Source of the DNA: Helicobacter mustelae
Lineage (GTDB): Bacteria > Campylobacterota > Campylobacteria > Campylobacterales > Helicobacteraceae
Direction: 5' to 3'
Length of the DNA: 64,000 nucleotides
NCBI RefSeq assembly: GCF_900476215.1
Contig: NZ_LS483446.1
Span: 124,001 to 188,000, forward strand
Shown here: positions 48,759 through 58,941 of the stretch, in pieces
How the letters are laid out: each line of letters begins with the position of its first letter
Position numbering within the stretch: position 1 is the first letter of the stretch
Program-made: the position numbers and the translations under genes
Notes under the pieces: generated by a model
Databases searched by the model: none
The model's input: only the letters and a program-made list of their open reading frames with translations
Told to the model about the DNA's origin: nothing

Positions 48759-49178
48759 ATGGATGATAATTTGACTCTGCAAGCAATCGAGCAACTCCGC
48801 TCCTATCATAAATTTTTTGCCCTGCTTTTGGCTGGGATTTATTTGATGGATTTTGGTATTTTGTGGACGCAAAAAAACTATGCCACCCTCAACAAAAGGC
48901 TTTGGTTTTTCATGCCATTGATTTTTTGTCTGCTGGCCATCATCTTTTTGCTAGGCATCTCTCTTTGGGCGATGATGGGTTTTGTCTTTGAGGGGAGGAT
49001 CTTTGAGATGTGTGCGGTATGGGTGGTTTTTCTCTCTCTTGAGATCATGCGCAGCAAAATCCTAAAAAGATCGCGTATCAGTTTGGCGGGGATGAAAAAA
49101 TATGTGCGCTTTTGCAAGATTTATTATGGCTGTGGATTTGGGATCTTTGTGGTTCTCTTTATGCTTTGGAGCAGGTAA
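48759..49178 (+). CDS. Small inner-membrane protein, unknown function
   Basis: A 139-residue protein with three or four membrane helices (ALLLAGIYLMDFGIL, FFMPLIFCLLAIIFLLGISLWAMM, MCAVWVVFLSLEIM, GIFVVLFMLW). It is preceded by AAGGAG and an extended -10-like TGCTAGAAT (48725-48733). Its position between hemH (divergent) and rsmE matches, as I recall, an unnamed membrane protein in H. pylori. Confidence 0.75.
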   Translation: MDDNLTLQAIEQLRSYHKFFALLLAGIYLMDFGILWTQKNYATLNKRLWFFMPLIFCLLAIIFLLGISLWAMMGFVFEGRIFEMCAVWVVFLSLEIMRSKILKRSRISLAGMKKYVRFCKIYYGCGFGIFVVLFMLWSR

Positions 49179-49255
49179 GAGATGGGGGCTGTGCAAGGAG
49201 GGGTTATGGGCTTTTTGGTTCTTGGCTTTGTGGGGTCTTTGCTTTGGAGTAGGTG

Positions 49256-49918
49256 ATGCGCTTTTGTTATCACAAAGAAAGCGGCAGCCATGAGCTTTGT
49301 ATAGAGGGGGAGTTATTTGTCCATCTCTACAAATCTCGCCGCACCAAAAAAGAAACCCCACTTGCTTTTTGTAATCTCATGGATGGGAAGCTCCATCATT
49401 ATGTGCAGGTAGAAATCACCAAAAAAAGCGCGCTCCTATCTCTGCAATCTAGCCAGGATTATGTCGTGCTGCCCAAAAAAACGCATCTGCTCTGGGCCAT
49501 CACAGAGAGTAAAAACATCGAGAAAACCCTGCCCATACTCAATCAACTAGGTGTGCGTAAGCTCAGCCTCTTTTATGCAAATCGCTCCCAAAGAAATGAA
49601 AAAATCTCCCTCCCTCGCTTAGAGAAAATCCTTATTGCAAGCTGTGAGCAATGCGGCAGATCCACCCTTATGGAGTTAGAAATATTAAAAAATACAAAAG
49701 AAGCATTAGCACTCTATCCTAGTGCTAAGATCCTACATTTTGGCGGGAAGTGCTTTGGGCAGGGTGATTTTGAGCATGGTGTGATGATCGGTCCTGAGGG
49801 GGGGTTTGATGCAGAGGAGGTGAGGGCATTTCTAGGGCATGAGATTCTGGGCATTGATGGGGGCATCGTGCTTAGAAGTGAGAGCGCTGCCCTCTTCATA
49901 GCAGCCCTAGGACTCTAG
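49256..49918 (+). CDS. rsmE: 16S rRNA (uracil1498-N3)-methyltransferase
   Basis: About 220 residues of the SPOUT class. The start is ATG 49256; GTG 49253 is directly upstream in frame. The N-terminal PUA-like part is followed by the knot domain with GVRKLSLFYANRSQR, LIASCEQCGRSTLM, VMIGPEGGF (SAM loop) and LRSESAALFIAALGL. It methylates U1498 at the decoding centre of 16S rRNA. Confidence 0.94.
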   Translation: MRFCYHKESGSHELCIEGELFVHLYKSRRTKKETPLAFCNLMDGKLHHYVQVEITKKSALLSLQSSQDYVVLPKKTHLLWAITESKNIEKTLPILNQLGVRKLSLFYANRSQRNEKISLPRLEKILIASCEQCGRSTLMELEILKNTKEALALYPSAKILHFGGKCFGQGDFEHGVMIGPEGGFDAEEVRAFLGHEILGIDGGIVLRSESAALFIAALGL

Positions 49919-50254
49919 TCTTTTTGCCATTGATTCTCTCGCGGATTTTGTTTTGCGCTGGGTCTTTTCTTGTGTGAGTAGGGGGCGGGGGAGCGAGCTT
50001 GGGGTGGGAGAAAAACTCTCGCTCACACTTACGACATTGAATCCCTCTTCCCCTTTTAAATCCTGATGGAGTGAATAATCCTGCTGGCCACAATGAATAA
50101 TCAAGCCTATGGGCTAGCTACCCCAGAGGAGCTAGGGGAGCAGTTTTCATTGAAAAAATAAAACCCATTTAGCGGATGTGGGAATAGACTCACCCCCTAG
50201 CCCTCTCATGTTGTGAGGGGCTGTGCAAAATCCAAGCCTTGCTTGATTTAAATT
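49919..50254. other. Intergenic stretch between convergent rsmE and nusA
   Basis: No gene supported. It contains small inverted repeats, for example an imperfect CCCTCTCA/TGTGAGGG hairpin at 50201-50220 past nusA, but no clear T-run terminator. Confidence 0.5.
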
Positions 50255-51376
50255 TTAGTTTTTGAATAGTGATTCCAGTGCACCAATGCCAAGTTTGTGG
50301 GTGGTTGCTTCCTCTTTAGTGTTTTCTTTGATTTCTTCAGCGATCTCTTCGATTTCGATGTTATATCCTGTGAGCATGGATACCAGACGGATGTTTACGC
50401 CATTTTTTCCGATGGCCTTGCTTTTTTGGCTGGCCATGAGTTTGACTTTTGCGATGAGTTCTTCTTGCTTGATTTGTACATTGATGATGTTAGCGGGGGC
50501 TAGGGCGCGGGTGATGAAGATTTCTGGCACGTCTGAATACTCGATGCAGTCGATGTTTTCCCCATTGAGCTGCCTTCCTACTGCATTGATGCGCACACCC
50601 TTCACGCCCACAGTCGATCCAATGGCATCAATCTTTGGATTTGTGCTAAAGACCGCGACTTTTGCGCGGTCTCCTGGGATCCTGGCTGTTTTTTGGATGA
50701 TGACCTCACCATCCTTGATCTCAGGGACTTCGAGCATGAGCAATTCTTCTAGCATCTTTGGCGTGGTGCGCGAGAGTTCTAGATAAATGCCATTTTTATC
50801 CATTTTGACAAATTTCAAGATCGCAGAGATGGTATCTCCATTTTGGAATCTCTCGCCTTTAATGCGGTTTTTTAGCGGCAGGATGGCGCGGATGTCATGG
50901 ATCTCTATGAAGGTGTTTTCTTGTGCATCCACTTCCAAAACCACGCCACTTACAATCTTGCCAATCTTTTCTTTGAAGGATTTGAAAAGCTGCTCTTCCA
51001 TGCTGCGCTGCAGCTGATACTCGAGATCTTGGAAGATTTTATTCACCGTACCTCGACTCATATTCTCTAGCGTGAGTTCGGATTTGATGATGTCACCGAT
51101 GCTGAGCGAGGCATCAATGTTTTTTGCATCTTTGAGTGCGATGAAATGATGCTTGTCGTTTTCTGCCTTCTCATCCTCATCTGAGCAGACGGTGAGATTG
51201 TGTATTAGCTTTAGGGTTTTTTCTTTGGGACTTTCTTCTACGCTGTATTGTATTTCCTCATTGATTTCTTGTTTTGCGGTTTTGATGATGAGATTTTTCA
51301 CAATATCTAGGACCATGTCATAGGGAATACCCTTTTCATAGGCGATGATCTCGATAATGTCCAAAATTTTTTCCAT
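50255..51376 (-). CDS. nusA: Transcription termination/antitermination factor NusA
   Basis: About 373 residues. The start is ATG 51376 behind AAGGAAGG; the open frame above it has no family content. The N-terminal RNA polymerase-binding domain (EKILDIIEIIAYEKGIP) is followed by the S1 domain (GKIVSGVVLEVDAQENTFIEI near 150) and two KH domains (GDRAKVAVFSTNPKIDAIGSTVGVKGVRI in outline, then QKSKAIGKNGVNIRLVSMLTG). It pairs with RNA polymerase at pauses, hairpins and rRNA antitermination sites. It ends without the acidic repeats of E. coli NusA, as usual outside gamma-proteobacteria. Confidence 0.96.
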   Translation of the reverse strand: MEKILDIIEIIAYEKGIPYDMVLDIVKNLIIKTAKQEINEEIQYSVEESPKEKTLKLIHNLTVCSDEDEKAENDKHHFIALKDAKNIDASLSIGDIIKSELTLENMSRGTVNKIFQDLEYQLQRSMEEQLFKSFKEKIGKIVSGVVLEVDAQENTFIEIHDIRAILPLKNRIKGERFQNGDTISAILKFVKMDKNGIYLELSRTTPKMLEELLMLEVPEIKDGEVIIQKTARIPGDRAKVAVFSTNPKIDAIGSTVGVKGVRINAVGRQLNGENIDCIEYSDVPEIFITRALAPANIINVQIKQEELIAKVKLMASQKSKAIGKNGVNIRLVSMLTGYNIEIEEIAEEIKENTKEEATTHKLGIGALESLFKN

Positions 51377-51651
51377 TTCCTTCCTTTCTGAATATGTGGG
51401 GATGATTTGTGTGGAGTTTGCGTATTTTTGGGATGCAGGCATTATAACCAAATTTTTTGGCATGAACAGTAATTTTGGAGTGAACAAACACGCATGACCC
51501 CAAGGACATTGAAGTTGCAAAGAGCCAGGTTTATGGCCAGTCAAAAGCATGAGAATTGTTTCAAAAAAACAAAATCAATTTTTCTTGCAGAAATCAAAGA
51601 GGTCAAAATCCAAAAGATTTGCTAAAATCCAGAAAAAAATTAAGGTTGGCA

Positions 51652-52524
51652 ATGTCTTTTATAGATTTTTTGAAAAACCTCAAAAGAGATACGGTGAGAG
51701 CCAAAAAAGACACTTCGGTTCATTGGGTAAAATGTGAGGGTTGTTCTTCTTTGATGTATTACAAGGAGGTTTATGCGCAGTTATATGTCTGTCCCAAATG
51801 CGGCTATCATTTTCGCATCAGCGCGCAGGATCGCATCAATTTTCTCTGCGATTCTGATAGTTTTGTGGAATACGATAAGGATCTCGCTCCCATAGATCCG
51901 CTTAATTTTGTCGACAAAGAAAGCTACAAAAAACGCATCGAAAAATACCAGAAAAAAACAGGCAGACCCAGCTCTGTGATCGCAGGGCTTGCTAGGATTA
52001 ACAAAGTGCCTGTGCAATTGGTGATTTTTGATTTTTCTTTCATGGGGGGGAGTCTTGGATCTGTGGAGGGGGAGAAGATTGTGCGCGCCATCAATCGCTG
52101 CGTGGAGAATCATCAGGCATTAGTCATTGTTTCTGCCAGCGGTGGGGCTAGGATGCAGGAATCTACCTTTTCTCTGATGCAGATGGCAAAAACCAGCGCA
52201 GCGCTCAACTCCCTAAGCGATGCTAAATTACCCTTCATTTCTTTGCTCACAGATCCTACTTTTGGGGGTGTGAGTGCATCGTTTGCGTTTTTGGGAGATT
52301 TGATCATCGCAGAGCCAGGGGCAATGATTGGGTTTGCTGGTGCACGCGTGATTAAGCAGACCATTGGCACGGATTTGCCAGAGGGATTTCAGACTGCAGA
52401 ATTTTTGCTAGAGCATGGACTCATTGATATGGTAGTCCCTCGCAAGGAGATGAGAAAAACACTCAGCGATCTTATTAGTATGTTAGTTTCTACGCATGAA
52501 AATCAACCTCTATTGTATCGCTAA
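51652..52524 (+). CDS. accD: Acetyl-CoA carboxylase carboxyltransferase subunit beta
   Basis: A 290-residue zinc-ribbon half of the carboxyltransferase making malonyl-CoA. The start is ATG 51652 (MSFIDFLKNL) after AAGG; an open frame upstream is not family-like. Zinc ligands are Cys28, 31, 47 and 50. Crotonase-like motifs include SASGGARMQEST and TDPTFGGVSASFAFLGD. An extended -10-like TGCTAAAAT lies near 51620. It contains a run of seven G at the MGGS codons. It overlaps rlmH by 29 bases. Confidence 0.96.
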   Translation: MSFIDFLKNLKRDTVRAKKDTSVHWVKCEGCSSLMYYKEVYAQLYVCPKCGYHFRISAQDRINFLCDSDSFVEYDKDLAPIDPLNFVDKESYKKRIEKYQKKTGRPSSVIAGLARINKVPVQLVIFDFSFMGGSLGSVEGEKIVRAINRCVENHQALVIVSASGGARMQESTFSLMQMAKTSAALNSLSDAKLPFISLLTDPTFGGVSASFAFLGDLIIAEPGAMIGFAGARVIKQTIGTDLPEGFQTAEFLLEHGLIDMVVPRKEMRKTLSDLISMLVSTHENQPLLYR

Positions 52525-52945
52525 AAAAGATTGGGAAGATGATTTTGTAGCACATTACCAGAGGCTTTGTAGGCAATTTGGTGCAAGGCTTGAGATCTAT
52601 AATATTTTTCACGCAGAGATTTTGCAGGCGCAGAAAAAAAACCCAAAAGATGCGCAGATGAGCTATGCTAAATTCCTCTCTCCTTATTTGAGCGGAGATC
52701 TTGATATTGCATTGCACAAGGATTCCAAGGTGTATGACAGCCTGGCATTTAGTGCACTTTTGGAGTCAAAAAACATTAATTTTTTTATTGGAGGAGCATT
52801 TGGTTTTGAGCAGAATTTTTTAAAACAAACAAAAACACTGAGTTTGAGTGCATTGACCTTGAGTCATGGGGTAGCTAAGATTGTGCTTTGTGAGCAAATT
52901 TATAGGGGGCTTAGTATTTTGCATAAGCATCCCTACCACAAATAA
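52496..52945 (+). CDS. rlmH: 23S rRNA (pseudouridine1915-N3)-methyltransferase
   Basis: A 149-residue SPOUT enzyme modifying position 1915 in helix 69 of 23S rRNA. The family end ALTLSHGVAKIVLCEQIYRG followed by HPYHK is present, and FIGGAFGF is the SAM-binding loop. The start lies inside the accD end (29-base overlap), so it is translated from the same transcript. Confidence 0.94.
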   Translation: MKINLYCIAKKDWEDDFVAHYQRLCRQFGARLEIYNIFHAEILQAQKKNPKDAQMSYAKFLSPYLSGDLDIALHKDSKVYDSLAFSALLESKNINFFIGGAFGFEQNFLKQTKTLSLSALTLSHGVAKIVLCEQIYRGLSILHKHPYHK

Positions 52946-52966
52946 TTTATAGGAAAGAGAAGAGTT

Positions 52967-53332
52967 ATGAACAGTGATGAGTTAGCAGGGTTTAAAAAAA
53001 GGTTAGAAGATCGGTTGAATGAGATTTTTAATAGTCTGGATTTGGATAGAAAGGCAGGCAAGTTTGATGTGGCAAATATTAATGATGAGATGGATTTCAT
53101 CTCTGCGGACTTGCAGCATAAGCTCAATGCCATCATCATGCAAAAACATGGTCAGGAAATTGAGAAAATTACCAAAGCATTAAAGAAAATTACTGATAAT
53201 GTTTATGGAGTCTGTGAGATGTGCGAGGAGGAGATCGATATCGAGCGCTTGAGAGTCAAGCCTCATGCAGAGTTTTGTATCAAGTGTCGTCAGATCTATG
53301 AGAAAGATCAAAGAAACAGGAAAATAGGATGA
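52967..53332 (+). CDS. dksA: DksA/TraR-family transcription factor
   Basis: A 121-residue protein with a helical coiled-coil N-part carrying an acidic tip (NDEMDFISADL near 39-49) and a C4 zinc finger, Cys83/Cys86 (VCEMCE) and Cys104/Cys107 (FCIKC). It binds the RNA polymerase secondary channel and works with ppGpp to adjust rRNA and stress transcription. It has an AGGAAAGAGAAG site and overlaps the next gene by ATGA. Confidence 0.9.
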   Translation: MNSDELAGFKKRLEDRLNEIFNSLDLDRKAGKFDVANINDEMDFISADLQHKLNAIIMQKHGQEIEKITKALKKITDNVYGVCEMCEEEIDIERLRVKPHAEFCIKCRQIYEKDQRNRKIG

Positions 53333-54354
53333 AGTTGAAATATTATTTGGGCTTTACGATTGTGTTTGTCCTAGGGATTAGTGTGTATGTATATTCTGTA
53401 TTGCCAGGGAATTTCACTCTTGCTATGCCCACAAATGAAAAGGTGGAGCTGCCCGTAGCCATTTGGGTGGCCATCATCTTGTCATTGTTTTTTGTGATGT
53501 CGCTTCTGTTTTTTTTCTGGGATTTTTTGCGCACCAAATTTCTGTCCTTCTATTATCTACGGGATTTTTCTGCGCTCATGGATCAGTTTCTGAACCAATC
53601 TATGGGGAAGCCAGTCAGTCCTACGCAGTATCGCCAGCAAAATCTAGGCACGATTTCTAGGGTGCTTAGTCGCTTTGAGCTGCGCCCGCGCCTAGATTCC
53701 AAATCCAGTGGGGTGGAGAAGATCGATAGGGTTTTTGATGTGTTAGAGCAGATATCTCTAGGGTATGAACAGGATATCAAAAAATACAATCTCCCCTATG
53801 AAAATGATTTTTTTATTAAAAATATCATGAATAAATTAAAAAAAGATTATCGATTTGGGATCAATGCTTTTAAGATGCCTATACCAAATGGCGCAAAAAA
53901 AGAAGTCTTCCTCCAGATCCTTGAGCGTATCGAGCCAAAGGATCTCTACAAGATCTTAGAACTAGAAAAAGTCGAGACACTGGATAAGGAAATGAGCTTT
54001 GCGATCGTGGAATTTTTACAAAAAAAAGGCAAGAAGGTGGAGGATGATTATCTTATGCAGATTTTTAAGAAATCCAAATTTGATGCAGAGGATTATCTCA
54101 AACTCGCAAAAAGAACCAAGCATTTTTACACCCCTGATGAGTGGTTGAAGTTTTTTGAAGATCTTTGCACCGCTGATGAAAGGGCAGAAAATAGTTATTT
54201 GTATGTCTTGTGTGATTTGGAGATGCTTGATCTCGCACGTCAAAAGCTCTCTTCCCTGCCAAAAAATGAATTTTTGAATGTGCGAGCCTATTTGGATCTG
54301 CGCAGTCATGGTGGAAACTATCCCCTCTCTATCTTTTTTGAAAACATCACCTAG
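53329..54354 (+). CDS. Membrane-anchored helical protein, unknown function
   Basis: A 341-residue protein with two N-terminal membrane helices (LGFTIVFVLGISVYVYSVL, then VAIWVAIILSLFFVMSLLFFFW) enclosing a short periplasmic loop, then about 270 cytoplasmic residues of helical character with acidic and basic faces, like repeat scaffolds. It starts overlapping dksA. No named family is recognised; similar two-helix proteins occur in other epsilon-proteobacteria. Confidence 0.7.
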   Translation: MKLKYYLGFTIVFVLGISVYVYSVLPGNFTLAMPTNEKVELPVAIWVAIILSLFFVMSLLFFFWDFLRTKFLSFYYLRDFSALMDQFLNQSMGKPVSPTQYRQQNLGTISRVLSRFELRPRLDSKSSGVEKIDRVFDVLEQISLGYEQDIKKYNLPYENDFFIKNIMNKLKKDYRFGINAFKMPIPNGAKKEVFLQILERIEPKDLYKILELEKVETLDKEMSFAIVEFLQKKGKKVEDDYLMQIFKKSKFDAEDYLKLAKRTKHFYTPDEWLKFFEDLCTADERAENSYLYVLCDLEMLDLARQKLSSLPKNEFLNVRAYLDLRSHGGNYPLSIFFENIT

Positions 54355-54562
54355 AGTTGCGAGCCAAGCCTAAAAATTGATAATTGGAGATGAGGTGCTC
54401 TTAGGGTTAAGCAATGATTTTTGAAAAAGTGGCTTGAAGATTCTTGCATGCAAGTTTGAAAAATTAGTTTGAAAAATTTGGGGCATAGGGAATTTAAAGC
54501 ACCAAAAATTTTTGCATCAAGAGTGGTGCCAGCGCTATCCTTTGCTAGAAAAATCAAAGAAA

Positions 54563-55621
54563 TTATTCGAGTTCTACGCTTCTGGCATGTGCAGTAAGCG
54601 GATCTATGATGGGGTCAAGATTGCCTGATAGCATGACTTCCTCCAGGCTATAGAGGGTGAGTCCTATTCGGTGGTCTGTGAGGCGATTTTGTGGATAATT
54701 GTAGGTTCGGATGCGCTCGCTCCTATCCCCGCTTCCCACTTGGTTTTTTCTGGTTTGGGCGTTTTGCACCTGCTGCTGCTCCATCTGAGCATCATAAATC
54801 CTTGAGCGCAAGATTTTTAGAGCCTTTTCTTTGTTTTTGTGCTGGGATTTTTCATCTTGGATGGATACATTGATGCCTGTGGGGATGTGAGTGATGCGCA
54901 CTGCAGAGTCTGTGGTATTGACGCATTGCCCACCATGTCCGCCCGCTCGGAAGACCTCGATACGCAGATCGCTTGGGTTTAGCACCACCTCTACCTCATC
55001 CACTTCTGGCATCAAAGCTACGGTGATGGCAGAAGTGTGAATGCGCCCCTGGGACTCTGTAGCGGGTACGCGCTGCACGCGATGGGTGCCGCTTTCAAAT
55101 TTCAGTCTTGAATAAACACCCTCTCCCTTGATGAGCGCGATGATCTCTTTGTAGCCCCCTACATTGTTTTCACTTGAGCTAATGATCTCTACTTTCCATT
55201 TTTTGAGATCTGCATAGCGACAATACGCCCGAAACAAATCTCCTACAAAAATTCCAGCCTCATCCCCGCCCGTTCCAGCGCGCAACTCTAGATAGATGTT
55301 TTTGCCATCGTTGGGATCTTTTGGAATGAGGAGTGTTTTGATGCTTTCTTCTAGGTTTTTTGCTCTCTCTCTTAAAACCTCTAGTTCTTCTTTGGCCATG
55401 CCAGCTAAGGCCTTGTCTTCTAGGATCAGATCTTCTAGATCCCTTATGGTATCTAGCGTGGCCATGTAGGCCTTGGTTTGTTGTGTGATCTCTTGGATTT
55501 CGCTCTGCTCTTTGCTTAGATTTGTGAGTGCCTTGATATCAGAAGTAATGGCGGGATCGACAAGCAGAGCAGTGATTTCATCATGTCTTTTAATGATGGG
55601 TAGAAGTTTGGAAATAAGCAT
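54563..55621 (-). CDS. prfA: Peptide chain release factor 1
   Basis: A 352-residue protein terminating translation at UAA and UAG. The anticodon-like PAT motif at 186-188 (RVPATES) marks RF1 rather than RF2. The catalytic GGQ is at 230-232. Full length. It lies six bases after rpsT on the same strand, a pairing that, as I recall, is also found in H. pylori. Confidence 0.97.
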   Translation of the reverse strand: MLISKLLPIIKRHDEITALLVDPAITSDIKALTNLSKEQSEIQEITQQTKAYMATLDTIRDLEDLILEDKALAGMAKEELEVLRERAKNLEESIKTLLIPKDPNDGKNIYLELRAGTGGDEAGIFVGDLFRAYCRYADLKKWKVEIISSSENNVGGYKEIIALIKGEGVYSRLKFESGTHRVQRVPATESQGRIHTSAITVALMPEVDEVEVVLNPSDLRIEVFRAGGHGGQCVNTTDSAVRITHIPTGINVSIQDEKSQHKNKEKALKILRSRIYDAQMEQQQVQNAQTRKNQVGSGDRSERIRTYNYPQNRLTDHRIGLTLYSLEEVMLSGNLDPIIDPLTAHARSVELE

Positions 55622-55627
55622 TGGTGC

Positions 55628-55900
55628 TTATGCAGATAGGGCGATCTTTTTCACCGCGGCATTTAGACGGCTTACTCTCCTTGAAGCGGTATTTTTCTTG
55701 ATGATACCTTTGCTGACAAACTTATGGAGTTCTTTGTTTGCGATTTTCAGAGCTTCTTGGGCTTTTTCTACTTCATTGGCAGCCACGCTTGTGCGCACCG
55801 CTTTGATGATATTTTTGATTCTTGTTCTGTAGTAGCGATTTCGCTCTGTTCTTTTGATGGTCTGGCGAATTCTTTTTTCTGCGGATTTATGATTGGCCAT
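55628..55900 (-). CDS. rpsT: 30S ribosomal protein S20
   Basis: A 90-residue basic helical protein binding 16S rRNA. The start is ATG 55900 ([13 protein letters not shown]), the universal S20 N-terminus; the longer frame is not family-like. KRNRYYRTR-type and [12 protein letters not shown] segments are typical. Confidence 0.97.
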   Translation of the reverse strand: MANHKSAEKRIRQTIKRTERNRYYRTRIKNIIKAVRTSVAANEVEKAQEALKIANKELHKFVSKGIIKKNTASRRVSRLNAAVKKIALSA

Positions 55901-55992
55901 AATTTTTATCCTCTTCATAGTCAATTTTAAGGCAAAATTATGCCAAAATTTTGTTTAAAATGGGTTTAAAATCTTTTATTTTGGAGTGTGTA

Positions 55993-57327
55993 ATGAAAAT
56001 CTTTGGAACAGATGGTGTGAGAGGAAAGGCTGGGAGTGATATCACTCCGTTTCTGGTACTGCGACTGGGCATAGCAGCGGGATTGTATTTCCGTAAACAT
56101 AGTGTGACAAATAAGATTTTGGTGGGCAAGGACACGCGTCGCAGTGGGTATATGATAGAAAATGCACTGGTCTCTGCACTGACTTCTGTGGGTTATGATG
56201 TCATCCAAGTGGGCCCCATGCCTACTCCAGCAGTGGCATTTCTCACTGAAGACATGCGCTGTGATGGGGGGATTATGATTAGTGCTAGTCACAATCCCTA
56301 TGAAGACAATGGCATCAAATTTTTTGATCGCCTGGGTTTTAAGCTTGATGAAGGGGCGGAGCGAGAGATTGAGGAGATTTTCAAAAATGAAAATCTCATT
56401 CAAAATAGCTTTAAGACCCATGTTGAGATTGGTAGCTCTAAGCGGATTGATGATGTGAATGGTCGCTATATCGTGCAGATCAAAAAATCCTTTCCCAAGG
56501 ATTTTACTATGCAGGGGATCCGCGTGGTGCTAGATGCTGCTAATGGCTCAGCCTATAAAGTCGCTCCTACGATCTTTTCTGAGCTTGGAGCAGACGTGAT
56601 TGTGATCCACAATCAGCCCAATGGCTATAATATCAATGAACAATGTGGCGCAATTGCACCAAATGCTCTGAGTGAGGCGGTAAAAACCTATCGCGCGGAT
56701 GTTGGCTTTGGACTTGATGGGGATGCAGATCGATTGGTGGTGGTGGATAATGAGGGAGCAATCGTGCATGGCGATCAGCTTATTGGCGCACTTGCTAGAT
56801 ACCAATTCCTCACAGGGCGCCTCAAAAATCAAAAGATTGTCGCCACAGTCATGAGTAATTTTGGACTGGAAGAATTTCTAAATGGCATGGATATCAAACT
56901 CATACGTTGTGATGTGGGGGATAAATATGTGAGTGATTGCATGCAAAGAGAAGATCTCAATTTTGGAGGAGAGCAGAGTGGGCATATTATTTTTAGTGAT
57001 TATGCAAAGACTGGTGATGGGCTTGTGAGTGCATTGCAGGTTGTGGCATATCTCAAACATATTGGGCAAAGAGCAAGCCAGGCCCTTCATCCCTTTGAGC
57101 TCACCCCTCAGCTCTTGTGCAATCTTCCTGTGAGCCAAAAAAAGCCTTTAGAGGAAATTGAGGGCTATGGGGAGTGGTTGCAGGAGATAGAAGGCAGGCA
57201 TATTCGCCATTTGGTGCGCTATTCTGGCACAGAAAATAAGCTTAGAATCCTGTTTGAGGGCAGGGATAAAAAAGAGCTAGATACCCTCATGCAAGACTTC
57301 ACAGAATTCCTCTCCAAGGTGTTGTGA
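55993..57327 (+). CDS. glmM: Phosphoglucosamine mutase
   Basis: A 444-residue enzyme converting glucosamine-6-phosphate to glucosamine-1-phosphate for peptidoglycan and LPS. The start is ATG 55993 ([11 protein letters not shown]) after GGAG. The active phosphoserine is Ser99 in SASHNP; Mg2+ loop DGDAD near 235; substrate loop GGEQSGH near 320; phosphate loop [10 protein letters not shown] near the end. It is divergent from rpsT and followed at once by lspA. The glmM-lspA order is also seen beside urease in H. pylori (established), but urease is not adjacent here. Confidence 0.97.
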   Translation: MKIFGTDGVRGKAGSDITPFLVLRLGIAAGLYFRKHSVTNKILVGKDTRRSGYMIENALVSALTSVGYDVIQVGPMPTPAVAFLTEDMRCDGGIMISASHNPYEDNGIKFFDRLGFKLDEGAEREIEEIFKNENLIQNSFKTHVEIGSSKRIDDVNGRYIVQIKKSFPKDFTMQGIRVVLDAANGSAYKVAPTIFSELGADVIVIHNQPNGYNINEQCGAIAPNALSEAVKTYRADVGFGLDGDADRLVVVDNEGAIVHGDQLIGALARYQFLTGRLKNQKIVATVMSNFGLEEFLNGMDIKLIRCDVGDKYVSDCMQREDLNFGGEQSGHIIFSDYAKTGDGLVSALQVVAYLKHIGQRASQALHPFELTPQLLCNLPVSQKKPLEEIEGYGEWLQEIEGRHIRHLVRYSGTENKLRILFEGRDKKELDTLMQDFTEFLSKVL

Positions 57328-57801
57328 GTGCGTCAGTTTTATTGGATTTTTTTCTTGGTTTTTTTGCTAGATCAGGGGATAAAGTTGTATTTTGTGCAGC
57401 AATGTGGGGGCAGGGAGTTTTGCATGGTGTGGGATAGCAAGATGCTTTCTTTGATGTTGGTGTTTAATAAAGGGGTGGCATTTTCTTTTTTGTCCATGCT
57501 TGGGGATTGGCTCAAATATCTACAGATTGTTTTTATGCTGGGTATTGGGATTGTGCTTTATTTGCAGCGTAAGTTTTTCTTTGCCTATAGGATTGCATTT
57601 GGATTGATTTTTGGTGCGGGTAGCAGCAATCTCCTTGATCGCTTCACCTATGGAGGAGTGGTGGATTATGTGTATTGGCATTATGGTTTTGATTTTGCGG
57701 TGTTTAATTTTGCAGATGTCATGATTGATGCGGGGGTAGTGCTACTGCTTTTTGGATTTTGGCGCGAGCGCAAGCAAAATCCTAGCCCAAAGGCCCCCTA
57801 G
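57328..57801 (+). CDS. lspA: Lipoprotein signal peptidase
   Basis: A 157-residue, four-helix inner-membrane aspartyl protease cutting diacylglyceryl-prolipoproteins. The GTG start follows the glmM stop without a gap. Catalytic Asp motifs are SSNLLDRFTYGGVVDY near 107-122 and FNFADVMIDAG near 132. Its end overlaps the convergent hemW by four bases. A substrate in this window is the lipoprotein at 47122. Confidence 0.95.
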   Translation: MRQFYWIFFLVFLLDQGIKLYFVQQCGGREFCMVWDSKMLSLMLVFNKGVAFSFLSMLGDWLKYLQIVFMLGIGIVLYLQRKFFFAYRIAFGLIFGAGSSNLLDRFTYGGVVDYVYWHYGFDFAVFNFADVMIDAGVVLLLFGFWRERKQNPSPKAP

Positions 57802-58859
57802 CTTAAAAACAGTGCAATTTCATCTGCTAGAAAGTAATCTTTAGCAAAGAGTTTGTGATCTTGTATGTAGCATTTCTCCTCCTCTAAGAGCCAGGAGATT
57901 TTTTGCTCGATGTTTTGGGTGGAAGTCTTTTGGATTTGAAAGACCTCTAAACTCACCCCCACCTCACTGCGTAATCCCAAGAATAATGTTTCTAGGACTT
58001 TATCTTCTTTGCTTAATCTCTCTTTTTTGCGATAGGTGGGATCGGCAATATAGGCCTCTAGATTTTGATGGGTGTAGCTGCGCACATCCCCCCTCTTCCC
58101 CACAGCTCCACAACCACAGCCAATATAATCCTCATTGCGCCAATAAGCAAGATTATGCGCAACCTTATAGCCTCTAGCATAATTGGAAGTCTCATATTGG
58201 GTGAAGTTGTGTTTAGCGAGATTTTGACGGATGCAATCAAAAAGACTCTCTTTTGCTTCTTGCACTCCTTGTTTTTGGAGGCGGGATTGTTTTTCTATTG
58301 TGAGGCTATAGGCAGAGAGATGATTGATGGGCAGGGCGCTTGCAAGGGAAGTCTCTTCTTTTATGCGTTTTTCATTATCTAGTGGAGTGTCATAGATGAG
58401 ATCTATGCTGAGATTTTGAAATCCTGCCCGTGTTGCACATTCTAGTGCATGATGGATATCTCTTTGACTGTGTTCTCTTTGCAAGAACGCTAATTTGTCG
58501 GCAAAAAAGCTCTGCACCCCAAAGCTTAGGCGATTGGCTCCAAGCGTATGGAGGTCCTTGCACCATTGTTTGGTGACCAAATCAGGATTGCTCTCTAGAG
58601 TGATTTCACATTTAGGTGCAAGGGAAAAATGCCTATGCAGAGTTGCAAAGATTTTCTCAAAAGCCCTGGGGTCTAGGGTGTTTGGCGTGCCCCCACCAAA
58701 AAATATGGAATCTAGTCTCTGTGATGTGGAATGAGAGGCTAGATCTGTGCAGAGCGCATTGATGTAGGCGGGGATGAGCGCATGCTTGTTTTCAAAAGAA
58801 TTGAAGGTGCAATACCCGCAGCGACTGGTGCAAAAAGGGATATGAATGTATAAAATCAA
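57798..58859 (-). CDS. hemW: Radical SAM heme chaperone HemW (HemN-like)
   Basis: A 353-residue protein with the 4Fe-4S/SAM motif Cys10-x3-Cys14-x2-Cys17 in PFCTSRCGYC, then FFGGGTPNTL, NRLSFGVQSF and the DLIYDTP segment. It is shorter than oxygen-independent coproporphyrinogen oxidase HemN and lacks that enzyme's N-terminal extension, so it is called HemW, which delivers heme to membrane proteins. Older annotations name it a coproporphyrinogen oxidase. Confidence 0.88.
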   Translation of the reverse strand: MILYIHIPFCTSRCGYCTFNSFENKHALIPAYINALCTDLASHSTSQRLDSIFFGGGTPNTLDPRAFEKIFATLHRHFSLAPKCEITLESNPDLVTKQWCKDLHTLGANRLSFGVQSFFADKLAFLQREHSQRDIHHALECATRAGFQNLSIDLIYDTPLDNEKRIKEETSLASALPINHLSAYSLTIEKQSRLQKQGVQEAKESLFDCIRQNLAKHNFTQYETSNYARGYKVAHNLAYWRNEDYIGCGCGAVGKRGDVRSYTHQNLEAYIADPTYRKKERLSKEDKVLETLFLGLRSEVGVSLEVFQIQKTSTQNIEQKISWLLEEEKCYIQDHKLFAKDYFLADEIALFLS

Positions 58860-58941
58860 ATTTTTCTCAAAATTTTTGAATAATTTTATACTTTCTATAC
58901 TACAATTATGCTCCTATTTCAAAAATTAGAGGAGAAATACA

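Noticed and set aside
49896-50104. Two 65-codon minus frames between rsmE and nusA
   Set aside because: They overlap the end of rsmE and each other, have no family content and no ribosome binding site.
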